From assembly GCF_022458895.1 (NCBI RefSeq), contig NZ_JAINFL010000002.1, forward strand, positions 496,001 to 560,000: DNA of 64,000 bases. Direction: 5' to 3'. Source of the stretch: Roseihalotalea indica. Lineage in GTDB: Bacteria > Bacteroidota > Bacteroidia > Cytophagales > Cyclobacteriaceae. The notes under the pieces were generated by a model. The model was not told the origin of the DNA and did no database searches. It saw only the letters and a program-made list of their open reading frames with translations. This document shows, piece by piece, positions 33,220-43,076 of the stretch. The translations under genes and the position numbers were made by a program. How positions within the stretch are numbered: the stretch's first letter is position 1; the number at the start of each line of letters is the position of its first letter.

Positions 33220-35096
33220 GAGCCTACGATACGACTTCATTAGAGGCACTCCTATTCTTTTGGGTAGGACTGCTGGTATTGCTAACCTTGGAATATCTGG
33301 TGCTTATCCAGGTAGACTTGTTATCATGGCTGAGCACATATGAAATCGCGGCAGGTGGAATAGCCGGGATACGAAAAATCGGATTTTTTCTCCGGGGCTT
33401 CACTGCCCTCACGTACGCGGGACTTTCTGGAGTGCTATTGAAATCTACCCAATCCCCTACAGAACACCAAGGCTCTTTAAGAAGGTGGCGACTAATCACC
33501 ACTTTTTTGTTGCTCTTGATGGGGCTGTACGTACTAATCACCGTCCACGACTATGCCCTTCCCATCATCGTCTGGTTATATCCGGTTTCGTTTACCGGAG
33601 TATTGATACTTATTCCCATGTTGATCCACCAAGTACAACGTGTCATGGGAAGAAGCAGAGAACAGGTCGAGAAGCGGAAATTAGAAAGCGACTATAGCAT
33701 CCATATTCGTTGTAAAAGAGGTTGGATCAATGTGGTGAACCCCTTCCGGGGAACGCTGGTGATCGGTTCTTCGGGATCTGGTAAGTCCGAGAGCATCGGC
33801 AATGCTTTTCTGCATCAGTTTGTCCAAAAAGGCTACAGTGGGATTGTTTACGATTTTAAGTTTCCCACCCTTTCTGAGGTGGTTCACACCACATTATATC
33901 AGAAAGTCATGACTAATTTGACTTACTACATCGTTAACTTTCAGGACCTCACCCGATCCCATCGGTGTAATCCACTCTCGCCAGAAAATATTCCGACCCT
34001 AGCCCATGCCGAGGAATATGCCCGAACGATTGTCAATAACCTGGATACGGGTACGATCAAGCATCAGGAATTTTTCTCTTCTTCGGCTACCGCCTGGCTG
34101 GCCGCCCTAATATGGTTTTACCGTTGTGAGCATCCAGAACACTGCACCTTACCGCATGTCATCAATACTGCCCTTTACGAAGACTATACCCATGTGATCA
34201 GTATGCTGGAAGCTAATCCGGGCAGCGCCGATCTGATCCGCAGTATTGCCACAGCGATAATCAATAAAGCGGATAAGCAGATTGCCGGTGTGATTGCCTC
34301 TCTACAGATCATGGTGACCCGGATTAATAGCCCGGAGATTGTCTGGGTACTCACCGGAGATGACTTTACGATGAACATTAATGATCCGGATGATCCGAAG
34401 CTGTTGTGCCTGGGTTCAAATCCAGCCTTGGTCGATACGTTCCGGCCGGTCATCTCACTGATCATCGCCGTAGCCTTGAAGCAGATGAACCAGCCAGCCA
34501 AATGCAAAAGCTTTGTATTGTTGGATGAAGCCCCTACCCTCTACATCCCAAAGTTTGAACTGATTCCCGCCACGGCTCGAAGTAATCAGGTAGCCAGCGT
34601 CTATATGGCCCAGGACATTGCCCAGATGGTGGATATGTTTGGCAAAGAGAAGGCTGAGGTGATCATCGCCAACCTGTCCAATCAGTTTTATGGAAAGGCC
34701 AGTTCACTACCGACGGCCAAAATGGTCAGTGAGATGATCGGGAAGGAAGAGCAAAGGATCACCAATCACTCTCGGGGAAACAGCCGCGATAGTAAAGGAA
34801 GGTATAACCTTTCCTACAATGCCAGCATCAGTCAGCAGGAACGTTATCTGATCAAATCCCAAGAGGTCATGCAGTTACGCCCAGGAGAATTTATAGGCCA
34901 GACGGTAGAAAGTAGCATCCCTTACTTTCGGGCACAAACCAGACCTGCAATCATCAAGCCCAGCGATCCATTACAGGCTTTTGCTACCGGGGAAAGGGCA
35001 GACTTAACTCAACTAGTAGACGCTAATTTCAGGCAGGTACGAAAAGAGGTAGCTGCCGTGGTCGGACGCTATCCCAATGTCTATACCGCTCAGTAA
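33216..35096 (+). CDS. Type IV coupling protein (VirD4/TraG-family ATPase)
   Basis: A 626-residue protein with four hydrophobic segments in the first 150 residues, then the RecA-like ATPase: P-loop LVIGSSGSGKSESIGNAF near residue 185, IVYDFKFPTLSEVVHT, and Walker B KSFVLLDEAPTLYIP. A later TraM-recognition-type region includes GQTVESSIPYFRAQTR. It links the relaxase-DNA complex to the secretion channel encoded at 2-13 kb. Translational coupling to the relaxase gene is evident from the overlap. Confidence 0.9.
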   Translation: MRAYDTTSLEALLFFWVGLLVLLTLEYLVLIQVDLLSWLSTYEIAAGGIAGIRKIGFFLRGFTALTYAGLSGVLLKSTQSPTEHQGSLRRWRLITTFLLLLMGLYVLITVHDYALPIIVWLYPVSFTGVLILIPMLIHQVQRVMGRSREQVEKRKLESDYSIHIRCKRGWINVVNPFRGTLVIGSSGSGKSESIGNAFLHQFVQKGYSGIVYDFKFPTLSEVVHTTLYQKVMTNLTYYIVNFQDLTRSHRCNPLSPENIPTLAHAEEYARTIVNNLDTGTIKHQEFFSSSATAWLAALIWFYRCEHPEHCTLPHVINTALYEDYTHVISMLEANPGSADLIRSIATAIINKADKQIAGVIASLQIMVTRINSPEIVWVLTGDDFTMNINDPDDPKLLCLGSNPALVDTFRPVISLIIAVALKQMNQPAKCKSFVLLDEAPTLYIPKFELIPATARSNQVASVYMAQDIAQMVDMFGKEKAEVIIANLSNQFYGKASSLPTAKMVSEMIGKEEQRITNHSRGNSRDSKGRYNLSYNASISQQERYLIKSQEVMQLRPGEFIGQTVESSIPYFRAQTRPAIIKPSDPLQAFATGERADLTQLVDANFRQVRKEVAAVVGRYPNVYTAQ

Positions 35097-35157
35097 ACAT
35101 ACTCCCTTTCCCTCCCAACTTCTTTAATAAGCACTTTAACCAAACCATTCAATAGCC

Positions 35158-35766
35158 ATGAAAAAATCCCTGTTTTTTATCTCGATGATGCTGGTAGGTC
35201 TCTCTTCCCTCCGATGTAGTGAAGAGGATATCCAAGTCAAACTGCCTGCCGCCTGTGAAACAAATGATTGTCCGGATACACATCCAACGCCATCCTCAAA
35301 ACCTTCTTCTAACGATGTGGTAGCATGGTTGAATACCTACTATCTACAACAGAAGCAAAGCGCGTCCTGTCAGCCTTTTATTGGCCTGGTGCGAAGACAA
35401 TCACCCGGCTGGTTGTATAGTTGTAATACCGTCCACGGAGTACTTAAAGGTGTCGTCTCTATCGGACGGGTTCACTATTACCAGATGGATTTATACTTCT
35501 ACGTACGGCCTGAGAACCCTTGTGGCAAACCTTCAGGAAATCCAAGTTATGCAGGTAGTATGTATATCTCAAAATCCAATCAAAAGCCTCGCTATGCTCG
35601 CGGGTATTATCTGGGTAGAAAACCACTTCAATGGATTTTAGATCCTCAAGGTAGATTGGTGGCTGGATGGAATGCCTATTATTTTTACAAAGATCAGGCT
35701 ACGGCCAATCAGGTGGGTTTCTTTGATGGAGTGGCAGCTCAATATAGTGGTTGTTTTACCTTTTAA
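35158..35766 (+). CDS. Predicted lipoprotein downstream of the coupling protein
   Basis: A 202-residue protein with a hydrophobic N-terminus (SLFFISMMLVGLSSLRC) and a candidate lipidation Cys at residue 20, though the SLRC box is not ideal. The mature part is Cys-rich (CETNDCPDT, SASCQPF, LYSCNTV, NPCGKPSG, YSGCFTF) and beta-like. No family was recognised. Its position after the mobilization genes suggests a surface or exclusion function encoded by the element (inference). Confidence 0.55.
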   Translation: MKKSLFFISMMLVGLSSLRCSEEDIQVKLPAACETNDCPDTHPTPSSKPSSNDVVAWLNTYYLQQKQSASCQPFIGLVRRQSPGWLYSCNTVHGVLKGVVSIGRVHYYQMDLYFYVRPENPCGKPSGNPSYAGSMYISKSNQKPRYARGYYLGRKPLQWILDPQGRLVAGWNAYYFYKDQATANQVGFFDGVAAQYSGCFTF

Positions 35767-35802
35767 TCTATGAGCTTGGCCTCGGTATGCTTCACCAAGA
35801 AA

Positions 35803-36120
35803 TTACTGTGAGGTGTTGATATGCTGTTGAAAGACTTGCTGAGGGGGTATGTCCTCGTGGAATATGAAAAAGGCTTTTCGCAGCATATTTCGTTCTAATT
35901 CAAGTTGTCGGTAGGCTTTCCGAAGCTGCTTCAGTTCTTCAGATAAGCGATTAGAAGTCTTAATTACCTCACAGAGGGGGCCTTGATGGGGACACGTCAT
36001 CGGTGCAAGGTCCGGTTTGCGTATTGTTTCTTTGTTGAATTGGATATCATCCGGTTCAGTCTTTTCCGTAGGTAGTTGACCTTTCATCATGATCAAACTT
36101 CTATCATTTAGGGTATACAA
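35803..36120 (-). CDS. Hypothetical coiled-coil protein beside the lanthipeptide genes
   Basis: A 105-residue protein, probably from an internal Met (MMKGQLPTEKTE). Its centre has CPHQGPLCEVIKTSNRLSEE with a Cys pair, followed by a leucine-zipper-like helix (LKQLRKAYRQLELERNMLRK) and an aromatic end. The helix resembles the C-terminal end of IS3-type OrfA proteins, but no transposase or HTH is attached. It is 167 bases downstream of the HlyD adaptor on the same strand. A cluster-associated regulator or an IS remnant are both possible. Confidence 0.5.
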   Translation of the reverse strand: MYTLNDRSLIMMKGQLPTEKTEPDDIQFNKETIRKPDLAPMTCPHQGPLCEVIKTSNRLSEELKQLRKAYRQLELERNMLRKAFFIFHEDIPPQQVFQQHINTSQ

Positions 36121-36287
36121 TGGAATGTATGATTGCCCTAAAGTAGAGTCTAGTTACCCACTGCGAAACTTTAATACACCAATTCCCCTTGAGGATGGAT
36201 AAATCTCTGAACCTAGTACGATGGGATGGTTATTCTATGAAAATAGAACCATGTACACTTCTTTTCCTGGGACGAATGAAAATCAAG

Positions 36288-37598
36288 TTAAAGATGAAAG
36301 CTATCTGTAGCTGCACGTAAAGAATAGAAAATTCGTTCCAGCAAGCGCAATTCGTCCGTGATAATCTCCGCGCGCCCTTGAAGCTGCTGCTGAAACGAAA
36401 TGGTGTGATGGTATTGGGTAGTTAGTCCTTGGGGAAAGGAAATGGTCACATGATACTGATTTTGCTGGGGTAGCAAAGAGATCGTTTCAACGATACCGGA
36501 TAACGTTCCGTATTGCTGGTAAGGATAGTTATCCAGGTATATCCTGACGGATTGCCCCTGGGCGAGTTTCCCTGAGTTCTGGATGGGTACGCGTAACTGC
36601 CCGATCACCGGTTGTGATTCGTTCGGCACGATGCTCATCACCGTTTGTCCGGCCTTCACAAACTGCTGTTCACTCCAAAAGTCGAAAAGCGATACATAAC
36701 CTGATTGAGGGGCATATAAAAGATACTGTTCTTCCCAGCGATGGATATCGGATCGCATTTGCTCTGTGGCTGACAGGAATGCTGAGCGAAGCTGTTCTTC
36801 CTGTAGGGTATGCTGATCACGAAACTTATGCCATTCCCGTTCTAATTCTGCGATCTGAACCCGCGTGTGGGATAGCGCCGTGCCTACTGCCTCGTAAGAT
36901 TCCTGAGCTTCCAGCCACACTTGTTCCTGCTCTTCCAAGGTTTTGTCCGCAATGGTCTGGGAGGCATGAAGGCCCTGATGTCGCCGATAATTTATTTCGG
37001 CTAGTTCTTCCTGGCGCTTTAAAAGTTCCTGCTGGTTTTGTTGTTGAATCAGCAGGTCCTGGTAACGTTGGAGTTGTCGTTCAATAGCTCGTCGTTGGTG
37101 ATCTTCTGAGGTAATTTGGCGGTGTAATCGATAGGCTTGTGCCGCCTTCTGTAGTTGAGTGTAAGCTTCTTGGAGCGAGCCCAGGGAGTAAATACTGTCC
37201 TGGGATAGGGTGTTTGAGACTTCGGAAGAAACTGTTGCGTCAAGGGAGTTCATTGTTTCCTTCAACCGGAGTACCTGCTCATACTGCGCTGGGCTCTGAA
37301 TGACGGCTAGTAACGTGCCCTTCCTGACCGATTCATGATCCTGGACTAGGAGCCGCGCCAGCGGACCGTCCGTGCGGGCCACCACCGGCAGGGGCGGATG
37401 GGGAGTAGTAATCACTACCTGAGCAGGAATTCGATCAGAGTATCGAATCAACCACCCTATGACCAATAGTATCAAAATCAGTAGTAATACGATACTTTCT
37501 CCCCAACGAAGTACCCATTGGAGAGGAGTATTAAGCACCACTTGTAGGTATTCCGTAGGCTGGTCGAGTTCCGCGACGGATTTGGGAAGCTTGCTCAT
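36288..37598 (-). CDS. HlyD-family membrane fusion protein for peptide export
   Basis: A 436-residue protein with one N-terminal membrane helix (SIVLLLILILLVIGWLIRY, about 32-50), a biotinyl-lipoyl-like half-motif, a long coiled-coil hairpin (about 110-290) and a returning beta-barrel part (GYVSLFDFWSEQQFVKAGQT then VRIYLDNYPYQQYGTLSGIV). This is the adaptor of type I peptide exporters. It overlaps the upstream C39 ABC transporter gene by four bases, so it forms the envelope tunnel with it for the lanthipeptide. Confidence 0.85.
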   Translation of the reverse strand: MSKLPKSVAELDQPTEYLQVVLNTPLQWVLRWGESIVLLLILILLVIGWLIRYSDRIPAQVVITTPHPPLPVVARTDGPLARLLVQDHESVRKGTLLAVIQSPAQYEQVLRLKETMNSLDATVSSEVSNTLSQDSIYSLGSLQEAYTQLQKAAQAYRLHRQITSEDHQRRAIERQLQRYQDLLIQQQNQQELLKRQEELAEINYRRHQGLHASQTIADKTLEEQEQVWLEAQESYEAVGTALSHTRVQIAELEREWHKFRDQHTLQEEQLRSAFLSATEQMRSDIHRWEEQYLLYAPQSGYVSLFDFWSEQQFVKAGQTVMSIVPNESQPVIGQLRVPIQNSGKLAQGQSVRIYLDNYPYQQYGTLSGIVETISLLPQQNQYHVTISFPQGLTTQYHHTISFQQQLQGRAEIITDELRLLERIFYSLRAATDSFHL

Positions 37599-39784
37599 GC
37601 TCCTAGCTCTAGTTGGTTTTTTACCAGGTGGTAATATTTTCCCTTCCGGTAGGTCAATTCATGATGCGTACCTCGCTCTACGATCCTTCCCTGGTCCATG
37701 ACCAAGATTTGGTCAGCATGCTTGACGGTGCTCAGGCGATGGGCGATGATAATGACCGTTCGATTCTGGTAAAAATTTTCCAGATTGTTGACAATAGAGC
37801 GTTCGGTTTCTGCATCTAAAGCACTGGTTGCCTCATCAAAGAACAGATAATCCGGATTTTTATACACCGCCCGGGCGATCAGGATGCGTTGCTGTTGCCC
37901 GCCGCTGAGTCCTATACCGTTCTGTCCAATCCGGGTATGATAGCCTTTCGGGAAGCTATCTATAAATTCTTCCAGACTGGCTATTCGTGCAGCATGGGCT
38001 AACCGTTCTTTATCCAGTGGGCTTCTACTATCCGACTCCGTGATATTGAATAATAGTGTATCATCAAAAATATATCCGTCTTGCATCACGACTCCGCACC
38101 GGGTAAGCCACTGTTTACTGGACTGTTGAGTTAACCGTTGATGGCCAACATACATGGTACCTTCGGTAGGTTCGTAGAGTTTTAATAGGAGTTTGAGCAA
38201 CGTACTTTTGCCGCTTCCACTGGCTCCGACGATAGCCGTCACCTTACCCCATGGAAAAACTGCATCTACATGCTGAAGTACCTTGGTAGACTTGGCACCT
38301 TCGTAACCAAACGTAACGTTTTTTAACCGAAGAGAGGCCTGCCTCGGTAACAGCATGAAATGATCTGCCTCTGGATTGCCGGATGACCTTTGATGCACCT
38401 CGGTGAGTCGGGCAAGGCTTAGCTTAGCATCCTGAGCCGACTGTGAGAAGTCAATCATACTGAGCAGAGGTACATTCAGTTGCCCCAGAATATACTGGAT
38501 GGCCACGAGCATGCCAAGCGTCAACGCTCCTTCCATGACCAGCGTGGCGGCCAGAAAGGTGATACTGATGTTTTTTAGTTCATGGATAAAATAACCGCCT
38601 CGGTGCTGTAATTGATCAATGGATAAAGCGCGAGTAGCTATCTGATGCTGCCGGATACGAACCGCTTCCCATCGCTGACGTCGTCGCTGCTGCGAACCAT
38701 TGATCCGAATCTCGGACATCCCAAATAATAGATCATGGAGTTTTACCTGGCCATCCGCCGAAGCTTCAAATCGCTGATACTCCAGTTGGGCCCGGCGGCC
38801 AGAGAGCAACCCTATCCAGAGAAGGTAAAGAATAGAGCCCGCGGCAAAAACGGAAAAAATGAGCGGATTATAGTAGATCAGAGTCAGGCTAAACACGCCC
38901 ATGGTCAAAGCAGAAAACAGCACATGAAGGGATTGGGAGGTGAGAAAGTTTTCAATCCGCTGATTATCCTCTATGCGCTGCAACAGATCCCCCAGGTTTT
39001 TCTGCTCAAAGAATGCGTGTGGAAGGAGCATCAACTTCTGCAGAAAGCTGGATAGTAGGGAAAGGCTCACCCGGTTTCCTAGGTGAAGAAGCAAATAGCT
39101 ACGGATCACTTCACTGATTGTCTGGGAGACGAACAAAACCAATTGAGCGGCAAGAATGAGGTAGATAAAGGGCAGGTTCTGGTGTTGAATTCCTTCATCT
39201 ACCAGCGATTGAGCCAAAAACGGAAAGACCCACTGAATGATACTGACCGCAAGAACACTCCAAAGCAGTTGCCACAGATATCGTTGATAGGGCCGGAAAT
39301 AGGAAAGCAGAAAACGCCAGGAACCAGGCTGCTTCGGTGTCAAGGTGGATGACCTTTCATAAAATGAGGGAGTGGGTTCCAGGAGTAATAGCACGCCGGT
39401 TTCGTCTTTATAGTTTCGCCATCTCCTCAAAAAAGTATTCCTATCCAGTCGCATCCTTCCGGCTGCTGGGTCCGCTACATAAACGTACCTGGACGTGATG
39501 TGATAAAGAACCACATAGTGTTGATCTTGCCAATGGGCAATGCATGGCAATGCTGTATCTTGACGTAAGGTGTCCCAGGGAGTCGCCACGGCTTCCGTTC
39601 GGAACCCCAACTGTTCAGCCGCTTCAGACAAGTTGAATAGCGAGACTCCTTGCTTGCCTGTAACCATTATTTCGCGCAGGGTTTCCACTGGGTACCGTTG
39701 CCCGTAAAAGTGAGCGACCATTTGCAGACAGGTGGCCCCACAGTCCATAAAGTCTAGCTGACGGTATATCGGAAAGCGCTTCAA
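37595..39784 (-). CDS. Peptidase-containing ABC transporter (C39) for lanthipeptide maturation and export
   Basis: A 729-residue fusion of three parts. An N-terminal C39 peptidase has Cys15 in DFMDCGATCLQ, His in WQDQHYVVLYHI and Asp in YVADPAAGR. A six-helix membrane domain (about 165-440) is followed by an ABC ATPase with Walker A IVGASGSGKSTLLKLL, signature LSGGQQQRILIARA and Walker B YLFFDEATSALDAE. Such proteins cut leader peptides after a Gly-Gly and export the core. The precursor at 43077-43229 has exactly such a GG end. The stop of the LanB gene lies 10 bases upstream. Confidence 0.9.
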   Translation of the reverse strand: MKRFPIYRQLDFMDCGATCLQMVAHFYGQRYPVETLREIMVTGKQGVSLFNLSEAAEQLGFRTEAVATPWDTLRQDTALPCIAHWQDQHYVVLYHITSRYVYVADPAAGRMRLDRNTFLRRWRNYKDETGVLLLLEPTPSFYERSSTLTPKQPGSWRFLLSYFRPYQRYLWQLLWSVLAVSIIQWVFPFLAQSLVDEGIQHQNLPFIYLILAAQLVLFVSQTISEVIRSYLLLHLGNRVSLSLLSSFLQKLMLLPHAFFEQKNLGDLLQRIEDNQRIENFLTSQSLHVLFSALTMGVFSLTLIYYNPLIFSVFAAGSILYLLWIGLLSGRRAQLEYQRFEASADGQVKLHDLLFGMSEIRINGSQQRRRQRWEAVRIRQHQIATRALSIDQLQHRGGYFIHELKNISITFLAATLVMEGALTLGMLVAIQYILGQLNVPLLSMIDFSQSAQDAKLSLARLTEVHQRSSGNPEADHFMLLPRQASLRLKNVTFGYEGAKSTKVLQHVDAVFPWGKVTAIVGASGSGKSTLLKLLLKLYEPTEGTMYVGHQRLTQQSSKQWLTRCGVVMQDGYIFDDTLLFNITESDSRSPLDKERLAHAARIASLEEFIDSFPKGYHTRIGQNGIGLSGGQQQRILIARAVYKNPDYLFFDEATSALDAETERSIVNNLENFYQNRTVIIIAHRLSTVKHADQILVMDQGRIVERGTHHELTYRKGKYYHLVKNQLELGA

Positions 39785-39794
39785 TATAGGGTGT

Positions 39795-42700
39795 TTACTT
39801 GTGAGGAATACTCATCCGGTGCGAATCATGCAGGGCATCCTGCCGGTGACTTCTTTGTTTTCTACTAATTTTGGAGCGATAATACCGGGAGAGATAATCA
39901 TACAGGACCAATTCGTGAAACCGTTGCTGGTCAGGAATAAGCCGGTTCACCAGCATGTGAATGTAGCTTTTCAGTAATTCCGGAATCGGTACCGAAAGCT
40001 TACCGCTTTGTTGAAGGTCAAAGAGGCGATTAACGACCGGTTTATTCCTTGCTGTACGCCATTGGAGAATCTCTACAAGTGGTGACCATGCATCCTGATT
40101 TAAAGTAGTGAGGGTAAGCATTTTACCAATAAGCGAGCAATGAGTCCGGTACTGCTTATCTATTTGCCTTTTGAGGGACTTATCTATCCCAAATTCCTGA
40201 GCAAAGGCGTCTTCCAAGGATTGTATTAGGGCTAACTTCTGTTGAGGGCCTTGTTGAAAGTCTTTTAGTAACGCATCTATCGAGCTCAAACCCCACAACC
40301 AACGCAGGTTTTCCCGTTCGTTACCTTCCGTCTGCGATAAAAACCGAAGCATAGCCTCACTATCATAATGAAACAATGCTTCAGCCTCGGTAATAGCTGA
40401 TCCACCGTAGCGTTCCAGTTCTCGCTCATATGTATCCAGCTTAACCGCAGAAATCATCCCGGACTCCTGGTAAGAAGAAAGGGTGGTTTGAACTTGCTGC
40501 ATCACTTCCGAGATACTCATAGTGTTTAGTACATGAAATCGCAAACGCAGATGGTATCCAGGATCGTTATACCGGATGAAAAACCACTGCCCAATGTGTT
40601 GCTGTTTGGATAACCTCTCTACTAGGGGCTGTATGGCTTCTTCCAAAATACGGTCGCTGGTACTGGCACTGCAATAAATCTGAAAATACAACCAGTCTGA
40701 TCCGGGTAGGAATGTTCGCTGAATGGAGTGTCTACGGATAGGAGGAGTAACATCAAAATACGTGGGCTGAGACTTGATCCAGGTAGCTACCAGCTGATGG
40801 GCATGCGTTTCTCCATGCTCGTTGATGACAGTCCCTTCCATAGGCTGGAAGTACTCTTTAAGGGTCCATTGTTCTCGGTTTTTTATCAAGTCCCACCACG
40901 CTAGCACCGTGGCAGGTTGATTACTATTGACAAACAGTTCGTTGTCGCCATCGGCGAGTACCCAACATTGAGGTAATCGCCACTGTCGCTGGAAACTTTC
41001 AAAAGCTTTTTGAAAACTCAACTGGTCTTTCGCTGCCTTTAATCCAACAACTTCTGCTGTACTAAGCTGCCAGGTAGCCGGACGGAGGATGATATATTTA
41101 TAGCACACTCTGGGAAGAAATTTAAACCGATTCGCAAGTTCACCCCAGTGAAAATTAAGATGGGTACGTAGTCCCTGAGTCTGCAAGTCACACAAAAAAC
41201 GGTAGACCGGTAATCCACTCAAGGGGTAATTATGGGCGGTGCTCAATCGGGGAATGATACGCTTGCCAAGTTTTTGGGAGCGAAGAATAATCTGTCCGCC
41301 CTGGATGGAAATCTGTAAATCCGAAATGAGAAGTTGGGATTCAGGCGCTACCGACGCCTTGGCAAGATAAGGAATTTCGTACCTTCTGCTGACAGGATGA
41401 AAAAGAATGTTGGCCGTTCGGCTTTCCGGAAGATGAACAATCTCGGCTATGGCCACTTCAGGGTTATTTTGTTGCTCCTTTTCACAGATATCCTGGACAA
41501 TATGATGCAGGGCGGGATCAGCGTAGGCAAAGCGGTTCAGTAGGTTTGCAGCACTAACTCCACCCACCTGATCCAGGTACAGCCTGTCGCCTTCTACTTT
41601 TCTAAACATCACGGACATGGAGGGGGGAAGATCGTTTTGCGAAGTGGAAAACTGCTCGACCAGGGCATCGGTAATTTCAACCGAGTACTGCTGTTGAAGT
41701 AAGGCTGTTTGCAAGAGGGCCCACTTCCAGGTTTGATGCTCATGCCAGGAAATGGTTTCTTCCTGCGGTTGCCTGGGAGATGTTAAATCATCGATCAGGG
41801 GCGAGAAAGTGGATGGAGTTTGCTGGAGATAATCTATCCCCGTTTCAGTGTCAAGTGCTTCCGAAAGTGGCACTTCCCGGTCACCGTACTGATCATAAAA
41901 TTCCTGGCTAAACCGGTGGAGTTGCGGCTGGGGACTAGCTGAAGTCAGCTTAGTAAGCACGTTAAGCACTTCGGACAATTGGCGCAGAGAGTTACCTGGG
42001 CCTGTAGAGGTTGATTGTTTGTTGTTTAGTGGAAATGAGTTTCGCTTGGATACCCTTTTATTGGAAATGCCTGCAAAGATGGTATCTACCTGAAATAGAC
42101 GATGCTCAGTGACATCCGGTAAGAAAGGATAAAGTAAAGCAGTAATTGAAGGACCCTCCTCTTGTAGGGAGCATACTCTTTGGTTGATCTTTTCCAGGCA
42201 GCTCGTCAGCTTCTTTAAGAAAGATAAGACCACATCTGTATCAGGGGTACTGGATTGCAACCGGTCAGATAAAATCTCAAGGAGTCTGGGTAAGTACGCT
42301 TGTCCGGTAATCGCAGGTTCCAGTTCGCTTACCAGCACTTGATTTTTTATCACCTCCTGTAGATAGGCTTGCGCTTCTTCCCGGCCTATTCCAAAGTCGC
42401 TCATGAGCACTTGGCCTATATCCGATAAGCTTGCGCCGTGGTGACAGATGTGTATTACCCGTAAAAGTGCTGAGGAAGCTTTCGCCGAGCTCAATTGGTA
42501 ATTTCTTTCTCCGTTAGTGAAAGTATACTCAACGTAGCGAATTTCATCCTGGATGCGATATGCGCTGTTATTGGGAAAATAGCGCACCTGTTGCTGAACA
42601 GCCGGAATTTTTAAGATTTGTTCCGCAAGCTGTTGCACCACCCCATGATCCAGACGGACATGAAGCTTGGATTGTTGAAGGGGAATTTGCACCGTATCAC

Positions 42701-42992
42701 TCCAGGTGGTCACCCCACAACCAGCAAAATTGCCAAAAGGGGTCGAGCGGGTACACATCCGTAGATAATATCGCAGGATGGCATGATATTCCTTCATACC
42801 CAAAGATTGATCGAGCCGATGCAGATACTGCCTAAAAAGGCTATGAGAAGCGATATACAGTCCCTCTTGGAGAAGAGGATTCTGTAACCAGGCACCATCC
42901 TGGAAAAGATTTGAAGTAGGAACGGGCATCGTGGTTGCTCTGACCACACAATAGGGCTGAAACGAAGTAGTAGCGAAGGAGGATTTGGACAC
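39795..42992 (-). CDS. Lantibiotic dehydratase (LanB, full length)
   Basis: A 1065-residue class I lanthipeptide dehydratase. Residues to about 730 match the LanB N-terminal glutamylation domain (ILRYYLRMCTRSTPFGNFAG is the typical arginine/phenylalanine-rich signature; later CYKYIILRPATWQ and ELFVNSN). Residues from about 770 form the C-terminal elimination (SpaB_C/thiopeptide-type) domain with SDWLYFQIYCSASTSDRILE and WFFIRYNDPGYHLRLRFHV. It uses glutamyl-tRNA to dehydrate Ser and Thr in the precursor core. It is fused in one polypeptide, unlike split thiopeptide versions. Confidence 0.9.
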   Translation of the reverse strand: MSKSSFATTSFQPYCVVRATTMPVPTSNLFQDGAWLQNPLLQEGLYIASHSLFRQYLHRLDQSLGMKEYHAILRYYLRMCTRSTPFGNFAGCGVTTWSDTVQIPLQQSKLHVRLDHGVVQQLAEQILKIPAVQQQVRYFPNNSAYRIQDEIRYVEYTFTNGERNYQLSSAKASSALLRVIHICHHGASLSDIGQVLMSDFGIGREEAQAYLQEVIKNQVLVSELEPAITGQAYLPRLLEILSDRLQSSTPDTDVVLSFLKKLTSCLEKINQRVCSLQEEGPSITALLYPFLPDVTEHRLFQVDTIFAGISNKRVSKRNSFPLNNKQSTSTGPGNSLRQLSEVLNVLTKLTSASPQPQLHRFSQEFYDQYGDREVPLSEALDTETGIDYLQQTPSTFSPLIDDLTSPRQPQEETISWHEHQTWKWALLQTALLQQQYSVEITDALVEQFSTSQNDLPPSMSVMFRKVEGDRLYLDQVGGVSAANLLNRFAYADPALHHIVQDICEKEQQNNPEVAIAEIVHLPESRTANILFHPVSRRYEIPYLAKASVAPESQLLISDLQISIQGGQIILRSQKLGKRIIPRLSTAHNYPLSGLPVYRFLCDLQTQGLRTHLNFHWGELANRFKFLPRVCYKYIILRPATWQLSTAEVVGLKAAKDQLSFQKAFESFQRQWRLPQCWVLADGDNELFVNSNQPATVLAWWDLIKNREQWTLKEYFQPMEGTVINEHGETHAHQLVATWIKSQPTYFDVTPPIRRHSIQRTFLPGSDWLYFQIYCSASTSDRILEEAIQPLVERLSKQQHIGQWFFIRYNDPGYHLRLRFHVLNTMSISEVMQQVQTTLSSYQESGMISAVKLDTYERELERYGGSAITEAEALFHYDSEAMLRFLSQTEGNERENLRWLWGLSSIDALLKDFQQGPQQKLALIQSLEDAFAQEFGIDKSLKRQIDKQYRTHCSLIGKMLTLTTLNQDAWSPLVEILQWRTARNKPVVNRLFDLQQSGKLSVPIPELLKSYIHMLVNRLIPDQQRFHELVLYDYLSRYYRSKISRKQRSHRQDALHDSHRMSIPHK

Positions 42993-43029
42993 GGAGGGCT
43001 TTGTCTATCTTGACAAATAATTGAACGAT

Positions 43030-43069
43030 GAGAAAAGAAAAAATAAAGCCTACCGGAACAGTAGGCTTT
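43030..43069 (-). terminator. Hairpin with T-run between precursor and LanB genes
   Basis: A nine-bp stem, AAAGCCTAC (43045-43053) with GTAGGCTTT (43061-43069), loop of seven, followed on the minus strand by ATTTTTTCTTTTC. It lies between the precursor stop (43077) and the LanB start (42992). A partial terminator here would give more precursor than enzyme transcript, the usual arrangement in lanthipeptide operons. Confidence 0.75.
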
Positions 43070-43076
43070 GCTCTAG

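Larger units (their letters stand above)
1695..35766. mobile_element. Conjugative element core (ICE or conjugative plasmid)
   Basis: Transfer genes on the minus strand (2-13 kb) and replication, mobilization and coupling genes on the plus strand (22-35 kb) flank a defence cargo block. Together they supply a full conjugation set apart from a recognisable TraL-type protein. No integrase or resolvase is seen, so it could be an integrated element cut by the window or a plasmid. The ends given are those of the recognisable genes, not mapped boundaries. Confidence 0.7.

Noticed and set aside
35803..36120. Full IS3 element suggested by an OrfA-like leucine zipper
   Set aside because: No OrfB integrase domain, no HTH and no inverted ends nearby; only a helix resemblance remains.
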